This document shows positions 11,261 through 23,493 of a stretch of DNA of 64,000 nucleotides, piece after piece (positions within the stretch are counted from its first letter, which is position 1; every line of letters begins with the position of its first letter). The notes beneath the pieces were generated by a model. It made no database searches. It had not been told where the DNA came from and was given only the letters and a program-made list of their open reading frames with translations. The DNA lies in the NCBI GenBank assembly GCA_035079385.1, contig JAVHKY010000029.1, forward strand, positions 11,160,001 through 11,224,000. Direction: 5' to 3'. Position numbers and translations under genes: made by a program. The stretch comes from Aspidiotus rigidus (lineage: Eukaryota; Arthropoda; Insecta; Hemiptera; Diaspididae).

Positions 11261-12590
11261 GCTAGGAATGAGGATCGCCATCATAAAGCAACTTTTGACA
11301 TCGATATGGTCCGCCGAGTCTACAGGAAATTAGTCGGACAAAGTCTGGGCACGACCACATCTATATCTAGAAATCCTCCTTCTCTTATCGTGACTCTACA
11401 TGGTTGAGGCGGACCAGGTCATCCTCCTTAGGTTCGTTATTGCATAACTTTACTTGTGTTCTTCTTGAGATTTCTACATACGGAAAAAGTGATATGTATA
11501 GTTGCTACATAATGACTGTCACTTTGTTTACCTTGGCGAAACAGATAAAGCTCTCGACGTCGGACGTCTGGGCCTTGGAAAAGCGCGGAAATTCAGGAAA
11601 CATAGACCACCTTGCTGAGAGTGGCTATCACCATAGAAGAGGCTCAGAAACTTTCAGAGTTCCGCCTCCCTTCTTTTTCACTACGATTCATCTTCCTGCT
11701 GTTTTCTTGTTCTTCATTCCATTGCTAGTAGATTTGTATGATGCTTTGAAGGAGATTTGTGTCAGAAGAGCACCTGGACCATACTAAGTGAGTCATAGGT
11801 CCAGAAAAAGGTAGGAAGCAGTGATTAAGGAGGAAAGCAGGGCTTGCTTAAGTTCACTGACTCGTGTTTTTGGAGGTAGATATGACGAGGGATCCAGAGG
11901 AAGGAGGGGGGTTGTTGGTCGGATCCCGACGAGGTGATCAAATTTTTCGCTTGAGTTTTTCATTTACCAACAACCCCCCCTCCTTTAATATTACCCCCGC
12001 ACGTAAGTATTGTGTCTTTCGTTGTGATCCAGAGGAAGGCAATTGAAGATAGCGGAGATGTTAAGGTGTGCAAAAGGATGGAAGTGCGCTAAACGATAGA
12101 GTTGGAAGAGTAGAGTTTTGTATGGCTTAACAAACACCGAACGAGCGGAGATTATGTTCGTGATTTTATTTTATTTTATTTTCGATCGAATTTACGATTA
12201 CTCTATTTTCTTCTATTTGAAGGATAAGTACGAGTAGAGCCCTTAATCAACGACAACGCTAGCCTCAATCATCGAGATATTTTGTATAGCGTTATGTGAT
12301 CTCTAAAAGTGAACCAAAAACTGACTATGGTCTATCTTCAGTTAGGCACTCACGTCTTCAGAAAGATGTTTTCACGCGCGGGCCCCGATTAAGCTTGCCA
12401 GGCCTGGTCCCCTAAGGCGGAGGGGAATTCAGATAAAAGTCGAATACTATCCTGGTGTTAGTTGTGATTAATTTGAGGTTTAGATGTAGTTACAACCTTT
12501 CGATGAAGTCCGAACTATTGTCTCAAGTCTCGTCTGTCTCACTAGAGCAGTGTCAATAAATATTTCCAAAATTATGTGTTTAGATTCGTA
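11261..12590. other. No gene; contains a perfect-arm hairpin
   Basis: No supported gene. A plus-strand frame of 127 codons at 11404-11787 has no recognisable features. An inverted repeat ('aaggagggggg.ttgttggt' at about 11901-11919 and its complement at about 11966-11985) forms a stem of roughly 19 bp. The direct phrase 'gatccagaggaagg' lies on its left (about 11890) and again at about 12028. Confidence 0.4.
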
Positions 12591-12599
12591 TGGCTTACG

Positions 12600-12915
12600 T
12601 TGCTACATTACAGACGTCACAATCTGATGACATCAAAGATCACTCCCTGTGACATCACAATCTAGTGACGTCGTAGAACAATCCCTATCTCGCAAGTCAT
12701 TTTAACTGGGAACCTATTCTATGAAAGGGAGGGATTTCAAAAATTATGACGTACGTCGTGTGATGTCCGGTAAAAAGTTTAAATCGGCAAAAATGCTCAA
12801 GTCCAACTCAACCGTAAAAGTAGTCCTATTCCAAGAAAGGGCGAAATTCATCTAAGTCTCCCTCCCAGCTCCAAGGTCGAAATTCTTCCAAGTCCCCTCC
12901 TATCATATGATCAGA
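12600..12915. repeat. Dispersed TGACGTCA/monomer repeat, degenerate copy
   Basis: Contains the pairs 'cagacgtcacaatctgatgacatca' and 'gtgacatcacaatctagtgacgtc' in degenerate form. The module 'actgggaacctattctatg' follows (about 12706) and then 'caagtcc...tatcatat' monomers. Same family as 5.7-6.4 kb. Confidence 0.7.
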
Positions 12916-13600
12916 ACCCGGATTCCTCGGTATTTGCCGAATCATTTCAGTGCGTCTGAAAAGCATAAAAATGATATAGAAGTGCGTAAGGGGCGGGGGG
13001 GGGGGAATTGCCGAAAACGTGGTGTGAAGCCGAATAAGGCCGAAAATGACCATTTTGTTGAATATCGTCCAAAATTATTACATTTCGGACCAAATTTGAT
13101 GATTTTTATGAAAATTGGAATAGTACATTTTGTAATGAGTGGCGAAAACGAACGATATTGGAACGAGCGCAGTGTAGCCACACGAGCAAAGCGAGTGTGG
13201 ATAAGCGAGTTCCAATATCGTTTGTTTTCGACACAAATTACAAACAGTACTTTTTATAATACATGTAGTGAAAGGAACACTTAGGCCTACAATTTAAATT
13301 GGTTATCGTTCAAAAAGAATATTTACAAATTTTTCGAATGGCACCACTGACTTGATTTTCGCCACGGGTAAAACATTTTCGCCACTGGTAAAACATTTTC
13401 GCCACGGTTCTGATAACGGCATGTTTCGCTACGAAAAACAAACACGATACGCAGCACTTTCGCTTCATGTATTATAAAAAGTTTTTTTTGAAAATATTAT
13501 TTTTACTTCAAAGTTGAAAAATCAAAAATTTTGATTGAAAAATTGCTATGATTTTTTATTGATGAGTTTAATCCTCAAAAATCGTTCATTGTGGTCAAAA
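12916..13600 (+). repeat. Left arm and core of foldback family Y, split by a MITE
   Basis: 12916-13118 matches the left arm of the foldback at 34497-34735 ('cccggattcctcggtattt', '...gcgtctgaaaagcat...', 'gccgaataaggccgaaaatg'). The match resumes at 13481 ('tttttttgaaaatatt...') as at 34746 onward. The 362-bp interruption is a MITE. A run of 11 G lies at about 12995-13005. Confidence 0.75.
13119..13480. mobile_element. MITE with internal hairpin, copy 1
   Basis: Bounds come from comparing the occupied site here with the empty site at about 34740-34746, and from the second copy at 23153-23493 (inverse orientation). The ends are 'AATAGTACATTTTGTAAT' and '...CATGTATTATAAAAA', which are loosely inverted. 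An internal hairpin has arms 'acgatattggaac' (13152-13164) and 'gttccaatatcgt' (13209-13221) around 'CCACACgagcaaagcgaGTG'. 'aaaacattttcgccac' is triplicated near 13370-13415 and the second copy has one unit fewer. No coding capacity. Confidence 0.75.
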
Positions 13601-13742
13601 TTACGTAATAAATAAATAAATAAATAAGTCAAGAAATAAAATGAATTTCGTATTCTCGTTGGCTAAATTTAATTCATTTTATTTCTTGACTTATTTATTT
13701 TCATTTTATTTGATTATTTGTTTGAACATTTTGACCATTTAT

Positions 13743-13776
<34 letters not shown>

Positions 13777-14066
13777 GTTTTTTTTGAATTTTTGAATTTC
13801 TTTGGCACCTTTTTTTTAGAAGAAAAATCAAAAATAGGTGTCAGAAAAATTCAAAAAAAAAAAAAAAAAAGTAAAATAAGTGATCAAAATGTTCAAAGAA
13901 ACAGACAAATAATAAAATAAAATGAAAATAAATAAGTCAAGAAATAAAATGAATTAAATGTAGTCAACGAGAACACAAAATTCATTTTATTTCTAGACTT
14001 ATTTATTTATTTTTTATTTAATTATTTGTTTCTTTGAACATTTTGACCATTTATCTTATTTATTTT

Positions 14067-14105
<39 letters not shown>

Positions 14106-14115
14106 TTTGAATTTT
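13600..14115. repeat. Nested A/T palindrome with (ATTT)n and long poly(T)
   Basis: 'aataagtcaagaaataaaat' at about 13622 recurs inverted at about 13671, again direct near 13930 and inverted near 13982. Between them lie a T run of about 30 at 13748-13776, an A run near 13854-13870 and an (ATTT)n tract at 14055-14108. The whole is a multi-fold palindrome and is likely to be an assembly-difficult region. Confidence 0.75.
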
Positions 14116-15822
14116 TCTGACATCTATTTTTTATTTTTCTTTCATCATTATTTCGGACCTCTAAATTTTCTGCATTTTTGGACTTATTCGATATTTTAAT
14201 AAACTTAGAACACCGTGGCTAGTGTCATTTGTTTATCCTTGAAATTTGTTACGTGCTTCTGTATCTTCCTCCCTCCTCAATCTTATGGCTCGTACCTTCA
14301 AGGAATACGTCGAACATATCCCTCTCCTATCATCATCATCAAGGATATTTTTTCCAAAATGATGACGTCACAAACGTAGTCGAACGCGCTCGCCTAGGCG
14401 CCCGTTTTCTGCGGATCCCTCATCCCCCCACCAAAACAGATAGTGGATTCTTCGCTGAAAAATTTTCTGGCGTAGCCCAATAAAATATAGAGATCGTGTT
14501 TCATGTTTGTTCTTACAATCTGATTCCCCACCCCATTCTTGATCTAAAAAGATCTACATCTGCCTATTATGTTAAAGGTATACAATGTACTACGCTCGGG
14601 GTTCATTGACAGGCTCCTCGCCATGTAAGGCTCTGGTCCTCAGTTTATGTAATTGGGACCTACTACAGCCCATTATTTTTTGCTAAATACAGCTGGCTGT
14701 TGCAACGAAAACATATCTCTGCCATACTCACTGCAGCAGATTTTTGTTTCTATAGTATTTGGGATCAAATGTTCAGATTAGAACTAAGTCACACCATCCT
14801 TGCCAACCGACTCTTCGCGTTCCGAAAAAACTGTACTCGATCGCTTAACGAAATAATTTTCAAATGAAAAAACAGAAAACTATCTAGGGGAAAAAGAACG
14901 AAAAAAATCTAACCTAGCCACGAAAAAAATATAGAGTAATCGAAATTCAATTAGCGGAACTAATCAATTAGAACGGATACAAAATTGTTTACGGTATACG
15001 GCGTACGTATAGACGACGCAGACGGCGCGGCGTCGTATCATCACTCGATTCTGGCGGATAAAACGTTAAATGTTTCGTGGCCCAATTGCTGACTGACCGT
15101 ACTTTTTTTCATTTTTTTTTTTTTTTTTCCTTCTTTTCCACTCGATAAAACGACTAAGTCTCGACAATAAAAGCATAATGTTTACATTTTTCAGTTCTCG
15201 ATCAAATAATAACCTACTTTTTCCCCTCGCCCCGCACGCCCTTTCCTACAGTCACGAGGCACGTACATTTTTCAAAATGCATTTAACGAAAACTGGTTCG
15301 ATCTTCGAATTCGACGAGCCCACATGATCGTAATTTCAGTCGCACGTTTGTCGGTTTGAATGAATCGAACTTCTCTCTGCCTCCTCCTTCATGCGATCTT
15401 TTCATTTTCGAAACCACACCAATTCGGTGTACGGCGCGTGTAATTAACTTATCTGGGAATATTGTTCTGCTATGCGCACCTTTTTGGGCATACCGGGCCC
15501 CGGGATCCGAATATTTTTAAGGCGGCAACGACAATCTCCGTGCGCGTAATTGTGAACGAAAATTACTTTATCAGTTCGCCATCCATAAAATATCGATACG
15601 CTTACGCATGATGCCGGAACTCGAATAATCGAGCGGAAATTATACCGGCATCGTATTCAACCTGATTGTAAATCTGTGTAGAGCGCTCGTATTGAAGATT
15701 CTTTCGATAGATAAATTTCGCGGTTTAACCTCTTCTTCCGCGCGGTACGATTTTTGCGATCGACATCTTCACTCGCGCGGAGGGAAAGAGGATCTCTATT
15801 GTTTGTTGAGTCGTTTACTTAC
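14116..15822. other. Non-repetitive sequence, no exon recognised
   Basis: One TGACGTCA lies at 14363-14370. A T run lies at 15112-15128. 15200-15800 is less AT-rich with many CpG and looks like single-copy DNA, probably intron of the minus-strand gene whose exon lies at 15823-15919. I could not find further exons. Confidence 0.4.
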
Positions 15823-15919
15823 CTTGCAGCTGCACTAAAGGAAATACCAGCCATAAAACTTCTAGGAGTACTATTCTCACTCCCAGCATTGTCTCTTCCG
15901 CGAAATCATGGCGCTAACC
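15823..15919 (-). CDS. Putative first coding exon with signal peptide
   Basis: On the minus strand a good acceptor ('ctctttttacag', ending at 15920) is followed by an exon that contains ATG at 15889-15887. It runs 22 codons plus one base to a strong donor (CTGCAAG|GTAAGT). The encoded start 'MLGVRIVLLEVLWLVF...' is a classic hydrophobic signal peptide, and an earlier out-of-frame ATG is followed by a stop after 10 codons. Presence of an acceptor means at least one upstream noncoding exon. The next exon must begin in phase 1 and lie at lower coordinates; none was found within the window, so the intron is probably long. The product would be a secreted or membrane protein of unknown kind. Confidence 0.4.
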
Positions 15920-16680
15920 CTGTAAAAAGAGAAATACACGTCGGTTAGAGTACGTATATCAGTCGATAGAGTCGAACGATAAGATAGCGCTGCGACATTT
16001 ACATAGACTAAATGGTAATAATTTAAATAAAAGTTAGGAATTTTTCCATTTACGTTTACCACGCGCAAATAGGTACGTAATGTTTTCATTCAACATTGCA
16101 CTAGTTTATCGAAAGACTACTGGCGTCAGGTGTATTATTCATGATTGAGGCAAAAACGCGTATCAGTCATGTCCGTGTGTGGGGCCACGGTTGTCATCTG
16201 TAATGAAACGCAAATGCGAGTGACGAGACGAGTAAGTCGTACGTATCAAGAAGATACAGGTGAGCTAGTATTCCAGATTTCTGATTTTAGAACCGAGTAT
16301 GATTGCAGTCAAATATAATTGAGTCACTTCATCATCTGTACCCAGAAATTAGAAAGCCAGCTCAAAAGATGGACCTCTATTGAATCTTCATCATTGTCCT
16401 CTGGTTTAACTCACTACTTTTAGGGCACATCCTCGTTGAGCCGAAGGCCAGCACCCAATGCCATGGAAAGCGACGACTGATAAATAAGTTACTTTTTTGA
16501 CTTTCAGAACAATTGTGACAGAATTTTAAGGAAAAAACTACAACTTGCAAGACTTTCGCCACCATTCAATGTATCCAATTCATGTTTATTTATTAATTGG
16601 GTTTATTTTCTTGGATGGTGCCGACAACAACCTGTGGGCCAATTACCGCCGACACCACCCTGGCATCTTAATCCAATGTG
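15920..16680. other. No gene recognised
   Basis: Single-copy-looking sequence with no convincing exon. May hold the upstream intron and 5' untranslated exon of the minus-strand gene at 15823-15919. Confidence 0.4.
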
Positions 16681-16689
16681 CAATTAATT

Positions 16690-19335
16690 ATTATTATTCT
16701 AATTTTTTTTGTTTAATAATAATAATCGCGTTTGTATCGTATAATTTGCAAACGCCGCGCCGCCCGTCCTCCATGGTGGAGTTGGTGCGGGTTGCGCATG
16801 CTTTTAATTTTGTTTCCTCCAACACCGGAATCGACCCTTTCGGGTATAATGTCAGTGAAGGAAGAATTTCCTCGGCGAACCCCCTCTTCTACTCAGCAAC
16901 CGCCAAGCTGCAGTCGCCCCCCTGGCACGCAGAAAGCATAAAAACACACCCACAACAACCACACCACCACATTACACAATAAAGTACCTCGCTGTTGGAG
17001 TTTCTTCATCTTCTTCTCTCTTCAGGGATGATCTTCCTCGTCCTCTTCCTGCAAATCTGGATGTTGATGGTACACAGGAGTCGAGTACGCCATAGCGTGG
17101 TTCTGCATTTGCCTATTCCACTCCCCTTCTTCATAACGGTGGTCGCAAATGCAGACATCTGGTTCCATGCTTCTTCGGAACCTAGCCTGGTGGGTACTAG
17201 GCTACTAGGATCAAGCGCTTCATCTACCCTGATCTCTCGAAGAGACCGGCTAAGCTTGTCCCGCTCACGCCTCACACTCAAATAAGGTGTCTTGTGATCC
17301 ATTATCCCGCCCTTGGTTACAGTGCGAACACGCTGCCTGCTCAATATTCCCTAACTGCTTGTGAAGGTACTTGTTGAAGCAGCCATGGCCGCTTAACACC
17401 TGTGTCAGGTCGCATATTAGCACACGGGTTGTCCATGTACCCAGCTCACTCTGGGCAATTCCTGCATTCCATTTTACATGCAAGGAACGCCTGGCCTCCT
17501 GCTTGACCCGTACAGCCTCTTGGTTGGTCGTCGTTTTCGTCTTTGCTTCAAACACCACCGCTCTCTCCTCAGCAAGGAGCTCGATTATGGTGAACGTGCG
17601 AATACACAAAGAGCCTCCGTCGAGACAGTACGGTAGGCACTAACATACCTCGGTGCTGCTCTTCGTTGGATCTTTACCATCTCTCTCCTTCTGTATGGTA
17701 TCTTCATGGAGTCGGTCCATACTGGCGCACCATATAGGAGGATCGACTAGGTGGTACTCATTGTAATCCTTCTTCTCGCATCTCTCGATCCTCCTAGATT
17801 CCTCAACAGGCGGCTTAAGTATCCAACTACCCGGCCCGCCTTTTCTGCTTCCTTCAGGAAATGGTGCCTGAAGCTCAGCGTTGAGTCAAAGCAGATGCCC
17901 AGGTACTTTATTCGCTTTATGGTTGCTATTTCCACACCTTGTAGGCGAAAGGTGGGTGGACTGGACTTTCGACGGGTCGTAAATTTAATGGCCTCTGTCT
18001 TACCAACTTCATTGAGTCCAGCCGACTCGATCCAACGCATCACTGTTTTTAGAGCCCGGTTTACCCTGCTCTCAATCGTTACAATTGTTTCGGCAATGCC
18101 TACCACCAGGTAGATAAGCTTAACCCTCGGTGCTAGCTTCACCTTAAATATCCCGTTAAATACGACGCACCCCACACACAGCATAAGGACTGACCCCTGT
18201 GACACGCCAAAAGGAACAGGGCGCTTTACTGTACCACCAGACGCCTCTGCTTGGATTTCACGACAACTAAGATAGCTGCTGATCACCCTGAGCAGATATG
18301 CGGGCACTCCTGCGTCAACAAGAGCTTCCAGTATCCTGTTCCATGGAATCGAATTGAACGCATTTCTTATGTCGAGAATGACGGCTGAGCAAAACTAACG
18401 CGTAGCAATCGCTGACTCAGCTATCCTCTTCAGCCGGTTCTCAGCATCTGACGTCCAGCGTCCAACCGAACTGACTACAAGAGATTATATCTCTTTCCTT
18501 CAGATAGCTCTCCAGTCGATTGGCTGTCACTCTTTCCAGGAGTTTCCCAACATTGTCCAGCAGACAAAGTGGACGGCAAGAGGATGGTAGACCAGGTGGT
18601 TTATCCTTCTTATCAGTCAACGGTAGCCTGGCTTTCTTCCATCGCACAGGGAACAGACCCCCAGCAATTACCGCATTGATTGTATCAACGAACAGTACTA
18701 GGTCAACTGAATGCATGGCGCTCCAGACTGGATTTGGAATCTCATCCGGGCCCGGAATCTTCCAATACTTGCCCCGCAGGCTATTGACTGCTGCATCCAC
18801 CTCCTCGGTACCTAGGAGGGATATACCATCCTCTTCTACTATGGGTAGCATTACCATTGGTGGTGGCTGCTGAGGGAACAAGCCATCAATGATTTGTCCC
18901 ACAACATCCGGCTCCATTTGGCTCATTGCTCAGAGGCTCTTTAGCTTCTTCAGCACCATCTTATAAGATTTTCCAAACGTGTCGTCTTCTGCTATTTCTC
19001 ACAGCTCTTGCTATGCAGCATTCTTGCTGTCTTTGTTGGCTTTCTTCAGCCTCTTGCGAGCCAGCTGGTATTCAGGTGCAACAGCTCGCGCCCCTTCGCG
19101 GCCTCCACTAATTGCTGGTATATCCGGTACTGACGGTTGCACTCTTTCCTCAAGTCGGTAGTATTATTAATCCTCCAATTAAGGGCTGTCCCCTTCTTTG
19201 GTGGACCTTGCCTGGGCATGGCTGCATCGCGCATACTTTGGTAACAGTCTTTATCATCCTCGCTGCTGCCCCTGCTACATTTAAATCATGCTCTTGCCCT
19301 CAGTCCTCTGTAAGAGGATTTGCTGCAGACTGATG
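16690..19335 (-). mobile_element. R1-type LINE, longest copy (family A), 5'-truncated
   Basis: Minus-strand ORF2 pieces in order: about 19330-18930 (N-terminal part, 'QYRIYQQLVEAAKGRELLHL'), 18926-18441 (fingers region, 'KYWKIPGPDEIPNPVWSAMH' and 'KLLERVTANRLESYLKERDI'), 18307-17747 (palm and thumb, 'GVSQGSVLM', 'IKYLGICFDSTLSFRHHF'), 17609-17265 (C-terminal zinc knuckle, 'CSHCNQG...TLFECEAW'). A 3' tail runs to an A/T-rich tract at about 16685-16735. The polymerase catalytic motif expected as YADD reads 'YLVVG' here, so the enzyme would be dead even without the frameshifts. Shorter copies lie at 0.8-1.6, 3.5-4.35 and 23.96-24.97 kb. Confidence 0.85.
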
Positions 19336-21435
19336 GCGAAGATAAATGTGAGCAAAACAGTTTGGCAAAGGTGTGCAGAGACTCACCGTAAATTCACGCC
19401 TATTATCACGATCACATTTTTCGAATTTTCTTTTCCCTAAACATTTTCAACAGAAGGTCACCGATTTTGGATTTTTTTTTTCTCTTTTTGTTTCTCTCAA
19501 ACGGGATCTTCTTCATACGAATTAGACAAAGCTGGAATAAAGTGAAAATTGGTAACCGAAAGTTTTTTTTTTCTTGCATTTACGTAAGATAATTTTTAAA
19601 AAACACCTACACACGCTCTTCCAAAGATACTCGTACGTCCATCTCGTTTGTCACCTCTCGTGATCACCGTGTACATATTTTTGGGCTCGTCGTGAAGATC
19701 ATCTGTAGATAGTACAATGAGGAAACTTTCTTGATATGATACAGCAAATTACGAGAGAATAATAATTCAATGGCGTATCATACGCGAGAAATGGGAAAGT
19801 GCGAGCCCGCTGCGAGTGTGACAAAAGTGGCGCTATGCAGCATCAGCATATAGGAACCTAGAGATGAAATAAAATAATATCGCGCGACCGTATATTTTAC
19901 ATGATAATAGGTAAGAACGCACAGACTCCGGCATACCAACACCTCTCCTCGTCATTTCTACATAATTATTATGACATCACAAAAGCGTCATTCGTATATT
20001 TCCTACAATGCTGGCTCACGGTGCACGATTATTTCCCCTCGTCTTCTTCCTTTTTCATTAACCGTAGGATGTGTGTATATACCCACGAATTTTTTATTCA
20101 TGTGCACGAAATATTGTTTATGTACGTTGTACATGTAACAAAGATTAGGTCAGTGTGTATATCACAAATTAAGGTTCCAATATACTGTTGTAGTGCTTCG
20201 AGTTCACCGCACGCAGTATACGGCACTTCCGAGTCACCTACACCTCCACCGCAAATTACACGTATGTCCACACGTATTAGTGGTATACGCTATTGAAATT
20301 ATCGATTGTGATATGAAATTTCATTCATTCTAAAAGATCTACCGAATAGGCTTTTCAGTAAAGTGCTCTGGGTAAGTCACGAAGATTCCGTTTGCGGTAT
20401 ATTTGTTTACCCAGGTAATTCGCTATCGGTTTTCATCTTGTACTCGTTTGAATTTTTTTATCTAACTTAGTATACGAGTCGACTCGTAAAATAAATCAAT
20501 TTCTCATTGTTTTGTGATTTTTATAATTACAGGGAGATAAATAAGACTTTCTGACAGTCGTTCTACCTCCGAGTCTTGTATTCAGTTGATCACGTCTGTC
20601 TTGGGTCTGAAATGGGAATTGCAATTTCGACCCCCCTCTTTGTAAGGAATTGACACGCCGTAGACCCTGCAAGGTATAAAATTGAGTCACGAATCCTTTC
20701 GCCTTACATTACGATTGTGCGTCCGACATTCGTGATGTACGCGCTAAAAGTGATTACCTGAAAATTACCCGAAACTTCCCTTAGTTGAACAGCGCTAAAA
20801 TGGGGGAATTAGGTGTCTGGTGAGTAGATGGTGCCTGTATGGTCCAGAACTAGAAACTATAAGTCGTAGCTAATCTTGGCTTACTTGCAGTGTCTCCAAT
20901 TTTCTGAAACCGATTTAACACGTTGCGGCACATATTAGGAATGTGAAAAGAATAAATTTACTCATTGAACAATAGAATCAAAGAACTTTTGGCTCAGGGG
21001 CGATTTTCAATGTAAGACAGAAAACAACTGACAGCAAAATTGATAAAGTTGATAAAACTACAACAAACAGAGTTAGATAAGAGACGCCTATGTGTAATCT
21101 AGTCGACGCTTTTCAACCAAGCCAGATCATCCGCAAAATTTTTAACGTGAGCGTTGTCTTCTTTCTCATCAACATGCATTGTAGTCGTCATCAATACTTG
21201 GAGGGGAAGGAAGGAAGGAAGGAAGGAGATGATAACGAGTGTTCTTCTGCACCAAAACTTCTCATTCTTCAAGTTTAACCCTATCCTCTTGTCACTGAGT
21301 GGGTTGCAAACAAAAATAAGTTAGGATGAACCCATACTCAGTGAGTACTTTATTGAGGACGTAGTTCCCATACTCATCCAAACAGTAACAAATCTTGAAG
21401 TCGCTTTTTTTGAACATTGCTAGGATTTCTTTGGA
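19336..21435. other. No gene recognised
   Basis: AT-rich, non-repetitive apart from T runs (19477, 19564) and four GGAA units at about 21209-21227. A 131-codon plus-strand frame at 19901-20296 looks random. No splice-supported exon found. Confidence 0.45.
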
Positions 21436-21439
21436 AAAT

Positions 21440-23152
21440 AACTTGGATTTTTTTTAGCATTATTATGTTTTTTTTTGGAACATCCTTACGATTTTTTGGA
21501 ATATTGCTTTGATTTTTTTGGAACATCTTTGAGATTTTTTCAGAAGTTTGCTGTGATTTTTTGGGACATTTGATTCTTTTGGAGCACCCTCAGGATTTAT
21601 TTGGAATATTATTACCTGTAATTTTTTTGGAACATGGCTAGAATTTTTTGGAGCATCGTCATGGTTTTTTGAAACATGACTATGATTTTTTTGGAATATC
21701 CTTACAATTTTTTGGAACATTGTTATGATTTTTTGGAACACCATTATGATTTTTTTTTAAATCTTGCTAGATTCTTTTTGGTACATCTTTATGGTTTTTT
21801 GGAACATTCTTGGATTTTTTTGGAATACAGCTGAAATTTACTTGCGGGACATCGTTAGAATTTTTTGAAACGTTGCTAGGAATGCTAGAATTTTTTTGAA
21901 ATACCTTCAACATTTTTTTAGAACATTCTTATGGTTTTTTTGGAATACTGCTAGAATTATTTTGATACATCCTTCAGATTTCTTCAGAGCATCCTTAAAG
22001 TTTTTTTGAAAGATCACTCTGATACTTTTAGAATATTCTTAGGATTTTTTGGAACACAGCTAGAATTTTCTTGGAACATTGTTAGAATTTTTTGAAACAT
22101 TCCAAGGATTTTTTTTTCTAAATATTACTATAATGTTTTTTGAATGTTGTTCAGAATGCTAGAATTTTTTTTGAATATTCTCAAGATTTTTTTGGAACAT
22201 CCTTAAATGGTTTTTTGGGACATAGCTGTGATTCTGTTAGCATACCCTTAGGATTATTTGGAACATTGCCATAATCTTTCTGTAATACGGCTAGAATTTT
22301 TTTAGAACTTCCTACGAGTTTTTTAGAATACTGCTATTATTTTTTTGGAACATTGCTACAATTTGTGTAGAACATCCTTGGAATTTTTTAGAACGTCGCT
22401 ATGATTCTTTTGGAACACTGCTAGGAATTTTTGTGGATCATCTTTCAGATTTTTTTGTAGCATCCTTAAAATTTTTTATAACATTTGCCATATGATTTTT
22501 TTGGAACATTATCATGGTTTTTTTGAAACAATGCTTGATTTTTTTTTTGTACATCCTCATGGTTTTTAGAATATTGCTATTTTTTTTTTTTTTTTTTTGT
22601 TTGGAACTTGACTATAATTCTTTTGGAACATCCTTAAAATTTTTTGTCAGAATTTTTTTGGAACATGGCCAGGATTTTTTTCAAACATTGCTATGATTTT
22701 TTCAGAATGTTGCTAGGAATGCTATTATTTTTTTGGAACATCCATTTTTTGGAAGGTTACTATGATTCTTTTGGAACACCGCTAGGAATTTTTTTGCACC
22801 ATCCTTTGGGTCTTTTTGTAGCATCCTTAAGGTTTTTTTGAAACATTAAGTACTGTGATTTCTTTAGAATATTCTTAGGATTTTTTGTAACATTGTTACA
22901 TGAATTTTTTGGAACAATGCTTGATTTTTCTCTTGATAAATCCTTATGGTTTTTTAGAACATTGCTAGGCTTTTTTTTTTTTTTTTTTGGAACACTGCTA
23001 TAATTTTTTGGAACATCTTTAAAATTTTTTAGAACATGGGCAGGATTTTTCCAAAACATTGCTATGATTTTTTTTTTTTTGGAATCTTGCTAGGAATGCT
23101 AGAATTTTTGCGGGACATCCTTGGAATTTTTCGGAGCATTGCTATAATTTTT
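21440..23152. repeat. T-rich minisatellite, unit about 22-28 bp
   Basis: Degenerate tandem units of the form 'gattttttggaacatcctta' and 'gattttttggaacattgcta' fill the interval. The minus-strand frames that run through it (lysine/asparagine-rich 'VPKNHSK' repeats) are by-products of the repeat, not genes. The array continues at 23494-23955 beyond a MITE, and a detached piece lies at 26618-26735. Confidence 0.9.
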
Positions 23153-23493
23153 TTATAATACATGAAGCGAAAGTGCTGCGTATCGTGTTTGTTTTTCGTA
23201 GCGAAACATACCGTTATCAGAACCGTGGCAAAAATGTTTTACCAGTGGCGAAAATCAAGTCAGTGGTGCCATTCGGAAAATTTGTAAATATTCTTTTTGA
23301 ACGATAACCAATTTAAATTGTAGGCCTAAGTGTTCCTTTCACTATACATGTATTATAAAAAGTACTGTTTGTAATTCGTGTCGAAAACAAACGATATTGG
23401 AACTCGCTTATCCACACTCGCTTTGCTCGTGTGGCTACACTGCGCTCGTTCCAATATCGTTGGTTTTCGCCACTTATTACAAAATGTACTATT
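23153..23493. mobile_element. MITE with internal hairpin, copy 2
   Basis: Inverse-orientation copy of the element at 13119-13480. It has the same ends, the same internal 'cgatattggaac' hairpin around 'ccacactcgctttgctcg', and two rather than three 'cgccac' units. It is inserted inside a minisatellite unit between 'gctataattttt' and 'ttggaac'. Confidence 0.8.

Noticed and set aside
11404..11787. 127-codon plus-strand frame
   Set aside because: No recognisable domain; hydrophobic end is compositional (T/C-rich).
19901..20296. 131-codon plus-strand frame
   Set aside because: Composition looks random, no homologous pattern, no splice or start context.
21463..21744. Lysine/asparagine-rich minus-strand frames
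   Set aside because: Translation of the T-rich minisatellite.
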